64,000 bases of DNA, from contig DMCH01000158.1 of assembly GCA_003446775.1 (NCBI GenBank), positions 19,177-83,176 of the forward strand. The letters are read 5' to 3'. This DNA is from Chloroflexota bacterium (lineage in GTDB: Bacteria > Chloroflexota > Dormibacteria > Dormibacterales > Dormibacteraceae). A model generated the notes under the pieces. It saw only the letters and a list, made by a program, of their open reading frames with translations, ran no database searches and had not been told where the DNA came from. Of this stretch, positions 46,106-55,446 are shown one piece after another. The first letter of the stretch is position 1, and each line of letters opens with the position of its first letter. The translations under genes were made by a program, and so were the position numbers.

Positions 46106-47326
46106 ATGCGGATCTGGATCGTCAACCACTACGCGGATCCTCCGGACGGCTTGGCCACCCGAAGCTTCGACATCGGGCGGCGGTGGGTGGAAAAGGGTGA
46201 CCCGACCACCATCTTCGCCTGCAGCTTCAGCCACTACCACATGCAGCCGGCGCGCAAGCTGGGGTGGCGGTGGTGGCGCGAGGAGGACATCGAGGGAGTG
46301 CGCTACGTCTGGATCGCCGCCCCGGGCTATCGCGGCAACGATTGGCGCCGCGTGCTCAACATGCTCGTCTTCAGCGCCCTCGCCTTCTTGGCCGGCGCGC
46401 TCCGGCGCGAGCGGCCGCAGGTCGTGGTCGGCGTCTCCGTCCATCCACTCGCGGCCCTCAGCGGCTACTTTCTCGCCCGGATCAAGGGTGCCCGTTTCTT
46501 CTTCGAGGTCACCGACCTGTGGCCGGAGACACTCATCGATTTCGGCCGCCTGAGTCCAGACGGGCGCGCGGCCCGGTGGATGCGAAGCCTCGAGCGCTAC
46601 CTGTTCCGGCGCGCGGAACGCATCGTCATGCTCTGGCGCCACACGGACGCATACGTCGAGTCTCAGGGCGTCTCGCCGGCCAAGATCCTGTGGGTGCCGC
46701 ACGGCGTCGAGCTCGCGCGCTACGAGGAGCTTGAGCCCTACGACGGAGGACTGGCACGCCCTTTCCGGATCATGTTCCTGGGCGGGTTCGTGGCGTCCAA
46801 CTCGCTCGACGCCATCCTGGACGCCGCCGCGCTGCTTCAGGAGAGCGGCCGCGACGACATCAAATTCCTGCTCATCGGCTCGGGGCAGGAGAGGGAAAGC
46901 CTCATCAAGCGGGCGACGGCTATGCGGCTGCGCAATGTCGAGTTCAGGCCCTCGGTGCCCAAGCGCGAGGTGGGCAGGGTGATGGGCGAGGCGGATGCTT
47001 TCATCTACGGCCTTCGGGACCTGCCGCTGTACAGGTTCGGCATCAGCCTCAACAAGCTCACCGACTACCTGGCGGCAGGGAGGCCGATCGTGTTCTTTGG
47101 GAGGTCGAGCTACGATCCGGTTCGTGATGCGGAGGCGGGATTCAGCGTGCCGCCTGGCGACACGAAGGGCCTGGCGGACGCGATCGAGGGCCTGGTCGCG
47201 CTGACGCCACAAGAAAGGATGGAGATGGGCGAGCGCGGCCGGCGCTATCTGCTCGAGCATCACAACATCCCTGGCCTGGCCGACCGTCTCCTCGAGGTCT
47301 TCGAAGCGACCAGGGCGCCCGCGTGA
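46106..47326 (+). CDS. GT4-family glycosyltransferase
   Basis: 406 aa, GT-B fold. N-terminal domain starts MRIWIVNHYADPPDGLATRSF; VVGVSVHPLAALSGYFLAR, FFFEVTDLWPETLI and VPHGVELARYEEL complete it. C-terminal donor domain: FRIMFLGGFVASNSLDAILDAA, FLLIGSGQERESLIKRA, and NKLTDYLAAGRPIVFFGR. This order is that of WbuB-like enzymes that use amino-sugar donors. GAGG lies about 11 bases before the ATG. Last four bases overlap the next gene (GTGA). Confidence 0.88.
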   Translation: MRIWIVNHYADPPDGLATRSFDIGRRWVEKGDPTTIFACSFSHYHMQPARKLGWRWWREEDIEGVRYVWIAAPGYRGNDWRRVLNMLVFSALAFLAGALRRERPQVVVGVSVHPLAALSGYFLARIKGARFFFEVTDLWPETLIDFGRLSPDGRAARWMRSLERYLFRRAERIVMLWRHTDAYVESQGVSPAKILWVPHGVELARYEELEPYDGGLARPFRIMFLGGFVASNSLDAILDAAALLQESGRDDIKFLLIGSGQERESLIKRATAMRLRNVEFRPSVPKREVGRVMGEADAFIYGLRDLPLYRFGISLNKLTDYLAAGRPIVFFGRSSYDPVRDAEAGFSVPPGDTKGLADAIEGLVALTPQERMEMGERGRRYLLEHHNIPGLADRLLEVFEATRAPA

Positions 47327-49839
47327 GGCGCGACTACATCACCACGTTCATCACTGAGGCGTTGGTCGTCGCCGGCTACCTCTTGGCGTTCAAGCTGGTG
47401 GCCGACAACCTCGGCGCGGCCGGATTCGGCGAGTACGCCCTGGCGCGAAGGACGCTGTCGCTGCTGCTGCCGCTGGGAGTCTTGGGGCTCGACATCGGCA
47501 TCACGCGATACGTCTCCTACGCCGCCGCCGATCGCTCTTCCCGCTCGGCCGGCTACGTGCCGGCGGGGTTGATCCTGATGGCGGTCGCCGTCGCCGTCAT
47601 GAGCGCCGTCCTGCTTCTGTTCAGTGGCTTCTGGGCCCAGCTCTTCTTCGGCTCCGACACTTACGCCGGCACAGTGATGAGCATTCCGCCGCTGCTTGCG
47701 GGCGGCGCGCTCCACGTCGCGGCCTACGGCTACCTGCGCGGCCTGGCCAAGGTCCAGAAGGCCAATCTCTTAATGGCCGTCAACCACTTCGTGGTGCCGG
47801 TGCTCTCCGTCGTCCTGTTCGGACATTCCGTCAGCGCGCTCCTCATCGCGATGGGCGTGGGCTGGACGCTGGTCTCGCTCGTGCCGCTGGTCCGCCTGCC
47901 CATGACGACTCTCGACCTGCGCGCCAGGATCAGGGAGCTCGCACGCTTCGGAATCCCGCGTGTGCCCGGCGACGTCGTCCAGCTGTTGCTGTTCGCGATG
48001 CCCGGCATCCTGGTCGCCCATTCGTCCAACATCCGCATCGCCGGCATCGTCGCGTTCGGCGTGGCGGCCGTCAGCATGATCGGCTCCGGCCTCACGCCGG
48101 TCAGCTTCGTACTGCTGCCGGTGGCGGCGCGACTATTCGCATCGGGCTCGGTGAGACAGCTGCGCGCCGAGATCGTCGAGGTCGTCGGCATCACGATGGC
48201 CGGGACGGTGCTGCTGGTAGTCATCCTCGAGGTGTTCGCCGGCCCGATCGTCAGCGTCTATCTCGGCCCCGGCTTTTCCAGCAGCGTCGACATCCTTCGA
48301 CTGACGCTGCTTGGCGCTCTGCCGTGGGGCGTCTTCGTGACGCTGCGCAGCGTCGTCGATGCGCGCCACGTGCACCCCATCAACGCCAGGAACATGGTCA
48401 TCTCCTTCGCCGGGTTCGTGGTGCTTGCTGTTCTTCTTCGCCGCGTGACCGACGACACCACCAGCGCCGTGCTCGCGTTCGTGCTCGCGCTCTACCTGCT
48501 GGCGGCCCTCACGCTCATCGAGGTCAACCGGATTGCCGACATCGCCGGCCGCCCGATGGAGCGTAGACCCCTCGTGCTGGCACGAATCGCGATGCTCGCC
48601 GGCGTGCCGATCGCCGTGCTGGTCAGCTCGCCGCAACGGGTCGTGCTTTCAGCTCTGGTCACGGCCGCCTTCATCGTGCTGGCGTTGGTCTCTTTCAAAT
48701 GGAGCCGGGCCAACCGCTTGATGCTGGCTTACGTCGGCGCCGCGGCCGCCTGGATGATCATCTCCTGGCTCCGCACCAAGTACCTGCTCCACCTCACGCC
48801 CGACCAGCTCGATTACGGCACCTCGAAAGTCACGTATTTCGCGTTCATCGTCCTGCCCATGGGCGCGGCGGTTGCGATGATGATCGACCGCGCCGAGGAC
48901 GCATGGCCCGCGGCGGCATCACAGCTCGTGATCGGCGTCGGCATCGGCCTGATCACCGTCGCCCTCCTCGGCGACAAGTTCCTCGGAGTCGACCGCTACA
49001 CGTGGCAGGGCAACCTGATCGCGCTCGGCACACTGGTCGCGATCCAACCCTGGCTGATCAAGAACCTCTGGGCCTCGGCGGCGATCGGCGTGCTGGGAGT
49101 GGGCGGGGTCGTGTTCGCGGGCGGACGCCAGTCCCTGGCCGCGTTCCTGATCGCCCTGGTGCTCGTCGCATTCTATTGGGCGGCGGCTCGGTTCATACGC
49201 GAAGCGGGTGGAACCGGGCAGCGGGTCCGCAAGGCGGTGGCCGACCGGTACGTCGCCCTGCCCGTGGCCCTGGTCCTGCTGACCGTGGCGGGGATCGGTG
49301 TGACCTACGTCGCCCACCTGCCGTGCAACTGCGTCACGGAGCGCATCGTCAGCCTCGAGGCCAACGGTCCGGGGGACCGCGACAAGCTGCTCGCGCACGG
49401 ATTCGCGCTCCTCGGGCAGAGCCCGGTGCTCGGGACCGGCGTGGGCTCGTTCGCGGGCGTCATCCCCAACACCAGCACGATCGGGACCACGATCGGAGGC
49501 GTGTACCAGTATCCCCACAACGTGCCGCTCGAGGTCGCGGCCGAGACCGGGCTGATCGGATTCCTACTCCTCTTCGTGCCGCTGCTCGCCACCTGGTTGG
49601 CCTTGTTCTGGATCGGCATCCAGCGGGCGTCGCCCGCGATCGCGGCCCTCCTGTCATTCGTGGCCATCTTCTTCGTGGTCGCCAACCTGAGCGGCGACAT
49701 CCCGAGCAATCGAGGCATGTGGGTTTTCGGGATCGTGGCGCTCAAGCTCGGGATCGACGCCTGGCAGGCCCGCGCCGCCAACGCCGAGTCGCCAAGCGCG
49801 GCCCGACAGCGGGTTGACGCCCCCGCGCCGGTCTCGTAA
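47323..49839 (+). CDS. Flippase-polymerase fusion (Wzx-like N-terminal, Wzy_C-like C-terminal)
   Basis: 838-aa membrane protein in one uninterrupted frame. Residues ~1-440 resemble Wzx/MVF flippases: VVAGYLLAFKLVADNLGAAGFGEY, then GLDIGITRYVSYAAAD and ALPWGVFVTLRSVVDARHV. Residues ~500-820 resemble O-antigen ligase/polymerase: GGRQSLAAFLIALVLVAF, then a periplasmic-type loop with CNC near 665 and the Wzy_C signature SPVLGTGVGSFAG (near 700), YPHNVPLEVAAETGLIGFLLLF (near 728). Flippase and polymerase are normally separate genes; the fusion would couple export and polymerisation of repeat units. GTG start overlaps the GT4 stop by GTGA. No frameshift or premature stop visible at the join. Confidence 0.8.
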   Translation: MRRDYITTFITEALVVAGYLLAFKLVADNLGAAGFGEYALARRTLSLLLPLGVLGLDIGITRYVSYAAADRSSRSAGYVPAGLILMAVAVAVMSAVLLLFSGFWAQLFFGSDTYAGTVMSIPPLLAGGALHVAAYGYLRGLAKVQKANLLMAVNHFVVPVLSVVLFGHSVSALLIAMGVGWTLVSLVPLVRLPMTTLDLRARIRELARFGIPRVPGDVVQLLLFAMPGILVAHSSNIRIAGIVAFGVAAVSMIGSGLTPVSFVLLPVAARLFASGSVRQLRAEIVEVVGITMAGTVLLVVILEVFAGPIVSVYLGPGFSSSVDILRLTLLGALPWGVFVTLRSVVDARHVHPINARNMVISFAGFVVLAVLLRRVTDDTTSAVLAFVLALYLLAALTLIEVNRIADIAGRPMERRPLVLARIAMLAGVPIAVLVSSPQRVVLSALVTAAFIVLALVSFKWSRANRLMLAYVGAAAAWMIISWLRTKYLLHLTPDQLDYGTSKVTYFAFIVLPMGAAVAMMIDRAEDAWPAAASQLVIGVGIGLITVALLGDKFLGVDRYTWQGNLIALGTLVAIQPWLIKNLWASAAIGVLGVGGVVFAGGRQSLAAFLIALVLVAFYWAAARFIREAGGTGQRVRKAVADRYVALPVALVLLTVAGIGVTYVAHLPCNCVTERIVSLEANGPGDRDKLLAHGFALLGQSPVLGTGVGSFAGVIPNTSTIGTTIGGVYQYPHNVPLEVAAETGLIGFLLLFVPLLATWLALFWIGIQRASPAIAALLSFVAIFFVVANLSGDIPSNRGMWVFGIVALKLGIDAWQARAANAESPSAARQRVDAPAPVS

Positions 49840-49895
49840 GCTGCCGCTGATCGCCGTCTCGGCGCCCGTCGAGCGCGCCCTTTAGCACACACTTC

Positions 49896-49901
49896 TAGAC
49901 G
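49896..49901 (+). promoter_or_regulatory. Candidate -10 box of the CapD-type gene
   Basis: TAGACG ends 6 bases before the ATG at 49908, in the only sizeable gap (68 bases) of the 46106-56051 run, so transcription may restart here. Confidence 0.45.
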
Positions 49902-49907
49902 CATCGA

Positions 49908-51848
49908 ATGAGCATCAACATCCCGAGGACGGCGCAGCCCCAGCCGAGAACAGGCCTTTGGCCGCTCATCGGCCGCAAGCTGCGCGCGGTCGCCCGCTAC
50001 TCGCCCGGCTTCTTCGCCGAGGTTTTGATCTTCTGGGTGATGCTGGAGGCTTTCCAGCAGCTCAACTACGGGGGCCGCATCATCACGGCGGCGCAATCGC
50101 GACCAACGCTGCTGCTGTCGATCGCATTCGTGGTGCTCGCGCTAGGCGCGGGCGAGGCCCATTTCGGTCTGTACCGCCGCATCTGGAAAGTGGCGGGCAT
50201 CCATGACGCCATCGCCACCGGCTTCGCCGTGACCGAGGCTGCGCTCCTCCTCACCCTGGCCAACTGGGTCCTGCCGAGCGACTACCGCCTCTGGCGCCTG
50301 GGGGTCCCGCTCCTCGCCACCCCGGCTGCCCTCATCGGCATCGGCCTGTTCCGCCTGCTGCCCCGCCTCCTCTCCCGGTCGCCGGCGAGCGGCAGCCGGC
50401 TCGTGATCGTGACCGACTCCGCATCGCTCCCGGCGGTCAAGGAGCTCGTTCAGTCGCCGAGCCCCGAGTGGCAGGCGGTCGGCATCGTGACCAAGGATTC
50501 CTCTCAGCTGCATCACACGGTCCTGGGCGTGCCGGTGGTCGGGGAGGCGAACAACCTGGCGCACTGGCTCAAAGCCACCGATGCCGGCGGGGTCGCCTTT
50601 GTGTTCGAGAGCGACGCCAGCCCCGAGGACAGAAAGCTGTTCAACATCTGCCTCGAAGCGGGCCTTCCCCTCTTCATCCTGCCGGGTGCCGAGGCCTGGT
50701 TCCACCGCCGGCGCGGCACCCGATTGCGGCAGTTGTCGGCCGACGACCTGGTCGGCCGCACCCATCGCGAGCTGGAGGTGGAGCAGGCTCGCGCCGACGT
50801 GACGGGAAAGACGGTGCTCGTAACCGGCGCCGCGGGCTCCATCGGCGCCGAGCTCAGCCGCATGCTGGCCGGCCTGCAGCCGCGACGCATGGTGCTGGTC
50901 GACAACAACGAGAGCGGCCTCTTCGACATCGCCGAGGAATTGCGCATGGACATGTCCATGGACGTCCGCGAAGCGCTCGTGTCGGTGGCCGACCGCGAGC
51001 CGCTGCTCCAGGTGTTCGCCGACGAGCGGCCGCACATGGTCTTCCATGCCGCCGCTTACAAGCACGTACCGATGCTGGAGGCACACCCGGCGCAGGCGGT
51101 GATCACTAACGTGGTCGGGACGCGCAACACGCTGCAGTGCGCCGAGGCGGCCGGCGTGACAACGTTCGTGCTCATCTCGACCGACAAGGCGGTCGGCCGG
51201 CAATCGGTGATGGGCTGCACCAAGCGCGTGTGCGAGCAGATGATCCTGGGCTGGCAGGGCGAGATGACGTGCTGGGCCGTGCGCTTTGGCAACGTCGTGG
51301 GCAGCAGGGGCAGTGTGGTGCCCCTCTTCGAGCGGCAGATCATGCAGGGCGGGCCGGTGACGATCACCCACCCCGAGATGACGCGCTACATGATGACGAT
51401 CCGCGAGGCGGTGGCCCTCGTCATCCGGACTCTCACGATTGCCAAAGCCCGCCACGTCTACATGCTGGACATGGGCGAGCCGATCAAGATCGTCAACCTC
51501 GCCGAATCCCTGGTGCGCGCGCGAGGCCTGCGCCCCGGCGCCGACATCGAGATCGTCTACACCGGTCTACGCCCCGGTGAGCAGCTGCACGAAGAGCTGC
51601 TCGGCCCCGACGAGGGATCGCGGCCGACCGACCACCCCGCCATCATGGAGGTCGTCTCGCCGAACACGTTCAGTCCCGCCGACCTCGATTGGACGGTCAC
51701 ACGCCTCGAGAAGCTGGCCCATGAAGGTCGAGTCGACGAGCTCGTGCGAGCGCTCAAGACCGCCGCCGGGAGCCCGCCCCCGCAGCGAACCGAGGAGCCG
51801 CGCATCGAGCGACGGCGGGAGAGCCGGAAGGTTGGCGATGACGTCTAA
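49908..51848 (+). CDS. Membrane-bound nucleotide-sugar 4,6-dehydratase (CapD/WbpM/FlaA1-type)
   Basis: 646 aa. Four hydrophobic segments in residues ~30-160, a Rossmann-like linker domain around 165-250, and a C-terminal SDR dehydratase domain. The latter begins TVLVTGAAGSIGAELSRML near residue 303, with ERPHMVFHAAAYKHVPMLE, LISTDKAVGRQSVMGCTKR (S-M-K in place of S-Y-K, normal for the WbpM group) and AVRFGNVVGSRGSVVPLF. It makes a 4-keto-6-deoxy sugar, probably from UDP-GlcNAc, at the membrane. First gene of a run coupled to the transketolase, aminotransferase and initiating transferase genes. Its end overlaps the next gene by 11 bases. Confidence 0.9.
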   Translation: MSINIPRTAQPQPRTGLWPLIGRKLRAVARYSPGFFAEVLIFWVMLEAFQQLNYGGRIITAAQSRPTLLLSIAFVVLALGAGEAHFGLYRRIWKVAGIHDAIATGFAVTEAALLLTLANWVLPSDYRLWRLGVPLLATPAALIGIGLFRLLPRLLSRSPASGSRLVIVTDSASLPAVKELVQSPSPEWQAVGIVTKDSSQLHHTVLGVPVVGEANNLAHWLKATDAGGVAFVFESDASPEDRKLFNICLEAGLPLFILPGAEAWFHRRRGTRLRQLSADDLVGRTHRELEVEQARADVTGKTVLVTGAAGSIGAELSRMLAGLQPRRMVLVDNNESGLFDIAEELRMDMSMDVREALVSVADREPLLQVFADERPHMVFHAAAYKHVPMLEAHPAQAVITNVVGTRNTLQCAEAAGVTTFVLISTDKAVGRQSVMGCTKRVCEQMILGWQGEMTCWAVRFGNVVGSRGSVVPLFERQIMQGGPVTITHPEMTRYMMTIREAVALVIRTLTIAKARHVYMLDMGEPIKIVNLAESLVRARGLRPGADIEIVYTGLRPGEQLHEELLGPDEGSRPTDHPAIMEVVSPNTFSPADLDWTVTRLEKLAHEGRVDELVRALKTAAGSPPPQRTEEPRIERRRESRKVGDDV

Positions 51849-52605
51849 GACCGAGAAGCGAGACTCGAAGCCCCTGCGCACCCCGCAGGAGGTGATGGTC
51901 GCCGAGGAGCTGGAGAAGATCTTCCTGGCCAGCACCGACCCGGTCGCGACCCGGCTGGAGAACTTCACGAAATACGTTCGCCGCCAGCACCTCACGCGCT
52001 TTCTCGCCCTTTACGAGGTGTTCAAGCGGGCGCTCCCGGTCAAGGGTTCGGTAGTCGAATGCGGAGTCAACCGGGGCTTCGGCCTGATGGCCTGGGCGAA
52101 GCTCAGCGCCGTGCTCGAGCCGGTCAACCTGACCCGGCGCATCTACGGCTTCGACAGCTTCGCCGGCTTCCCGTCCGTCACAGAGAAGGACAGGACGGGG
52201 CCGGCCTGGGAGACCGCCGCGCCAGGAGCCCTGCGCGCGGACTCCTACGCCGAGCTGCAGACTCTGATCGAGCTCAACGACAAGGACCGGTTCCTCGGCC
52301 ACATCCCCAAGATCGAGCTCATCAAGGGCGATGCCACCAAGACGATTCCTGCTTTCGTCGCCGATCATCCACACCTGGTCGTGAGCCTTCTCTTCCTGGA
52401 CTTCGACCTGTACGAGCCGACGAAGGTGGCGCTGGAGCATTTCGTGCCGAGGATGCCGAAGGGCGCGATCATCGCCTTCGACGAGCTGGACAATCCGCTG
52501 TGGCCAGGCGAGACGAATGCTCTCATCGACACGATCGGCATGGGCAAGCTGCACCTGGAACGCCTGGAGTTCGACCCCTACATCGCTTTTGCGAGAATCT
52601 CTTAA
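51838..52605 (+). CDS. TylF/macrocin-type sugar O-methyltransferase
   Basis: 255 aa. ATG at 51838, inside the previous gene by 11 bases. KGSVVECGVNRGFGLMAWAK near residue 67, IYGFDSFAGFPSV, and LLFLDFDLYEPTKVALEHF with ELDNPLWPGE (metal-binding acidic residues) match the TylF family. These methylate 6-deoxysugar nucleotides or sugar moieties in a metal-dependent manner. Placed between the dehydratase and transketolase genes, so its substrate is probably the same deoxy sugar. Confidence 0.82.
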   Translation: MTSKTEKRDSKPLRTPQEVMVAEELEKIFLASTDPVATRLENFTKYVRRQHLTRFLALYEVFKRALPVKGSVVECGVNRGFGLMAWAKLSAVLEPVNLTRRIYGFDSFAGFPSVTEKDRTGPAWETAAPGALRADSYAELQTLIELNDKDRFLGHIPKIELIKGDATKTIPAFVADHPHLVVSLLFLDFDLYEPTKVALEHFVPRMPKGAIIAFDELDNPLWPGETNALIDTIGMGKLHLERLEFDPYIAFARIS

Positions 52606-53421
52606 GTGACGGACGAGGAAACGCGGGCGCTGGCCCGCACGCTGCGCGCGCACTCGCTGCGGATGATCAGCTCGGCCAAGACCTCTCACATCGGCTCGTG
52701 TCTGTCCCTGGCCGACATCCTCGCGGTCCTCTATGGCAGCGTGCTCCGCGTCGACCCCAAGAAGCCCGACTGGCCGGATCGGGACCGCCTCATCGTGTCC
52801 AAGGGTCACGCGGCGGCGGTCACCTACGCGGCGGTGGCAGAGGCCGGCTTCATGCCGATCGAGCGCCTGGGCGAGTACGCACGCAACGGCGGCCAGCTCT
52901 ACGGCCACGTGACACACGCGGGCGTCCCGGGCGTCGAGATGTCCAGCGGGTCGCTCGGCCACGGCCTGCCGGTCGGCACCGGGATGGCCCTGACGGGCAA
53001 GCGCGAGGGCCGCCCCTGGCGCGTGTTCGTGTTGATGAGCGACGGCGAATGCGATGAAGGCTCCAACTGGGAGGCGATGATGTTCGCCGCCCACCACAAG
53101 CTCGACAACCTCACGATCGTCATCGACTACAACAAGATCCAGAGCCTTGACTTCGTCGACAAGACGATCGGCCTCGAGCCCCTGGCGGACAAGTTCACCG
53201 CGTTCGGCTGGGGCGTGCGCGAGGTCGACGGTCACGACGTCAGCGCTTTGCGTCGCACCCTGGAGTCGGTGCCGATCGAGCCCGGGAAGCCGAATGCGAT
53301 CATCGCCCACACCGTCAAGGGCAAGGGCGTGAGCTGGATGGAGAACAAGGTCCTGTGGCACTACCGGCAGCCCGCCGAGGACGAGCTTGCGAAAGCGCTG
53401 GCGGAGGTGGCGGCCTCATGA
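52606..53421 (+). CDS. Transketolase N-terminal subunit (ThDP-binding half)
   Basis: 271 aa, GTG start directly after the previous TAA. It corresponds to the N-terminal (PP) domain only: SSAKTSHIGSCLSLADILAVLY, KGHAAAVTYA, SSGSLGHGLPVGTGMALTGK, and the ThDP/metal motif SDGECDEGSNWEA near 145 with IDYNKIQS. The C-terminal half is in the next gene, overlapped by ATGA. Split transketolases of this kind occur in biosynthetic clusters (for example aminoshikimate and unusual sugars) beside the full-length housekeeping enzyme, so a special two-carbon transfer is likely. Confidence 0.92.
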   Translation: MTDEETRALARTLRAHSLRMISSAKTSHIGSCLSLADILAVLYGSVLRVDPKKPDWPDRDRLIVSKGHAAAVTYAAVAEAGFMPIERLGEYARNGGQLYGHVTHAGVPGVEMSSGSLGHGLPVGTGMALTGKREGRPWRVFVLMSDGECDEGSNWEAMMFAAHHKLDNLTIVIDYNKIQSLDFVDKTIGLEPLADKFTAFGWGVREVDGHDVSALRRTLESVPIEPGKPNAIIAHTVKGKGVSWMENKVLWHYRQPAEDELAKALAEVAAS

Positions 53422-54359
53422 GGACCGCGTTCATCGAAACCCTCAACGAGCTCGCCGATAAGGACCCACGCGTGTGCTTGATCGTCGGCGACCTCGGCTA
53501 CTCGGTGATCGAGGAGTTTGCCAGCAAGCATCCCGACCAGTTCGTCAACGCCGGCGTGGCCGAGCAGAACATGATCGGGCTCGCCGTAGGCATGGCGCTA
53601 AGCGGCAAGGTCGTGTTCACCTACTCGATTGGCAATTTCGGCACGCTGCGCTGCCTGGAGCAGATCCGCAACGACGTCTGCTATCACCGGGCGAACGTGA
53701 AGGTGGTCGCTGTCGGCGGCGGCCTCGCGTACGGCAATCTGGGCGTCACCCACCACGCCTCTGAGGACGTGGCCATCATGCGGGCGCTGCCGAACATGAC
53801 GGTGGTCGCGCCCGGCGATCCCATCGAGGCGCGGCTGGCGACGAAGGCGGTCGTCGCGCTCGACGGACCGGCCTATCTGCGGCTAGGCAAAGCCGGCGAG
53901 CCGGTCGTGCACGCGGACGAGCCCGACTTTGCGCTAGGGCGCGCGATCACGATGCGGGAGGGTTCGGACCTCACGCTCATCGCCAGCGGCAGCATGCTCG
54001 CGACGGCCGATCGCATCGCCGCCCAGCTGGCTGAGAAAGGCTTGAGCGTCCGGCTGCTGAGCATGCATACCATCAAGCCGCTCGACCGCGAGGCAGTCAT
54101 TCGCGCCGCCACCGAGACCCGCTTCGTGTTCACGCTCGAGGAGCACAGCATCGAAGGCGGACTCGGCGGCGCCGTCGCCGAGGTGATGGCCGAGCTCGAC
54201 GGGGCGCGCGCGCCGTTGAAGCGCATCGGGCTGCGGCCCCAGTTCAATCAGGTGGTGGGCGATCAGAAATACTTGAAATCGCAGCACGGTCTCGACGAGG
54301 AGGGAGTGATGAAGACGATTCAACCGATCATCGCCGGGAGCTACCGACTTGTCGGTTAG
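53418..54359 (+). CDS. Transketolase C-terminal subunit (pyrimidine-binding half)
   Basis: 313 aa, ATG overlapping the N-terminal subunit stop (ATGA). DLGYSVIEEFASKHP, catalytic VNAGVAEQNMIGLAVGMALSG, FTYSIGNFGTLRCLEQIR and HHASEDVAIMRALPNMTVVAP are the central transketolase motifs. The C-terminal domain has LTLIASGSMLATADRIA and FTLEEHSIEGGLGGAVAEV. Forms a heteromer with the preceding protein. Overlaps the aminotransferase gene by 11 bases. Confidence 0.92.
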   Translation: MRTAFIETLNELADKDPRVCLIVGDLGYSVIEEFASKHPDQFVNAGVAEQNMIGLAVGMALSGKVVFTYSIGNFGTLRCLEQIRNDVCYHRANVKVVAVGGGLAYGNLGVTHHASEDVAIMRALPNMTVVAPGDPIEARLATKAVVALDGPAYLRLGKAGEPVVHADEPDFALGRAITMREGSDLTLIASGSMLATADRIAAQLAEKGLSVRLLSMHTIKPLDREAVIRAATETRFVFTLEEHSIEGGLGGAVAEVMAELDGARAPLKRIGLRPQFNQVVGDQKYLKSQHGLDEEGVMKTIQPIIAGSYRLVG

Positions 54360-55446
54360 GTTCTGGGAGCCGGGCAAGGAGTTCCTGCGCATCGAGGAAG
54401 AGGTGATGGGCACCATGCGCATGGTGCTCGTTGCCGGCGACCTGATCATGCGGCAGCAGATGCTCGACTTCGAGCACAACCTCGCCTCGTTCGTAGGCAC
54501 CGCCGATGCGGTCGGCGTGAGCAACTGCACCGATGGGCTCAGGCTGCTGCTGGAGGCGGTCGGCATCGGCCCTGGCGACGAAGTCATCACCGTCTCGCAC
54601 ACGTTCATGGCCACGATGGCGGTCATCCACCAGGTCGGCGCGACGCCCGTCCTGGTCGACGTCGGCGACGACCACAACATGGACACCGACAAGCTCGAGG
54701 CCGCGGTCACGCCGCGAACCAAGGCGATCATCCCGGTCGACCTGAACGGACGGATGGTGCGTATGGACCGCGTGATGGAGGTCGCGAAGGCCCACAACCT
54801 GCTCGTGATCGAGGACAGCGCCCAGGCGCTGGGCGCCTCCTACATGGGCGTGCGCGGAGGCGCGTGGGGTGTCGCGGGGGCGTTCAGCTTCTACCCCGCC
54901 AAGCTGCTGGGCGCCTACGGCGACGCGGGCGCGGTGGTGACGAGCGACGCAGCTCTCGCCGAGAAGGTGCGCGAGCTCCGCGACCACGGCCGCGTCTCGA
55001 AGACCGGTTTCTCCGGCTGGGGCTATAACTGCCGGCTCGACAACCTGCAGGCCGCGATCCTCGACATTAAGCTGAAGAAGGTGCCCGACTGGATCGGGCA
55101 GCGCCGCCGGTTGGCCGCGATCTACGACGAGGAGCTCGCGGATGTCGGCACGGTCAAGAGGCCGCCGGGACCCGATGGCGGTCCCTTCTTCGACATCTAC
55201 CAGAACTACGTGATCGAGGCGAAGAATCGCGACGGGCTGCAGGCGCACCTGACCGCGCGCGGCATCGAGACGCTCATCTCCCCAGGACCGGTTCCCAACC
55301 ACAAGCAGCCGGTGGGGCTCGACCATTTCCACCTGCCCAGGACGGAAGCGCTGTGCGCGAGCGTGCTGTCGCTGCCGCTCAACAACGAGCTCGGTGAGGA
55401 GCAGGTGCTCGAAGTGGCGGGCGCGATCAAGGATTTTTACTCCTGA
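54349..55446 (+). CDS. DegT/DnrJ-type sugar aminotransferase
   Basis: 365 aa, TTG start overlapping the transketolase gene by 11 bases. PLP motifs: GVSNCTDGLRLLLEAVGIGP near residue 55, VSHTFMATMAVIHQVGATP, IEDSAQALGASYMG, and Schiff-base Lys185 in FYPAKLLGAYGDAGAV. GWGYNCRLDNLQAAIL follows. It aminates a keto-sugar nucleotide, probably the 4-keto product of the CapD-type dehydratase. A second family member lies at 3306-4484 but shares only family motifs. The stop overlaps the CTG start of the next gene. Confidence 0.92.
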   Translation: MSVRFWEPGKEFLRIEEEVMGTMRMVLVAGDLIMRQQMLDFEHNLASFVGTADAVGVSNCTDGLRLLLEAVGIGPGDEVITVSHTFMATMAVIHQVGATPVLVDVGDDHNMDTDKLEAAVTPRTKAIIPVDLNGRMVRMDRVMEVAKAHNLLVIEDSAQALGASYMGVRGGAWGVAGAFSFYPAKLLGAYGDAGAVVTSDAALAEKVRELRDHGRVSKTGFSGWGYNCRLDNLQAAILDIKLKKVPDWIGQRRRLAAIYDEELADVGTVKRPPGPDGGPFFDIYQNYVIEAKNRDGLQAHLTARGIETLISPGPVPNHKQPVGLDHFHLPRTEALCASVLSLPLNNELGEEQVLEVAGAIKDFYS

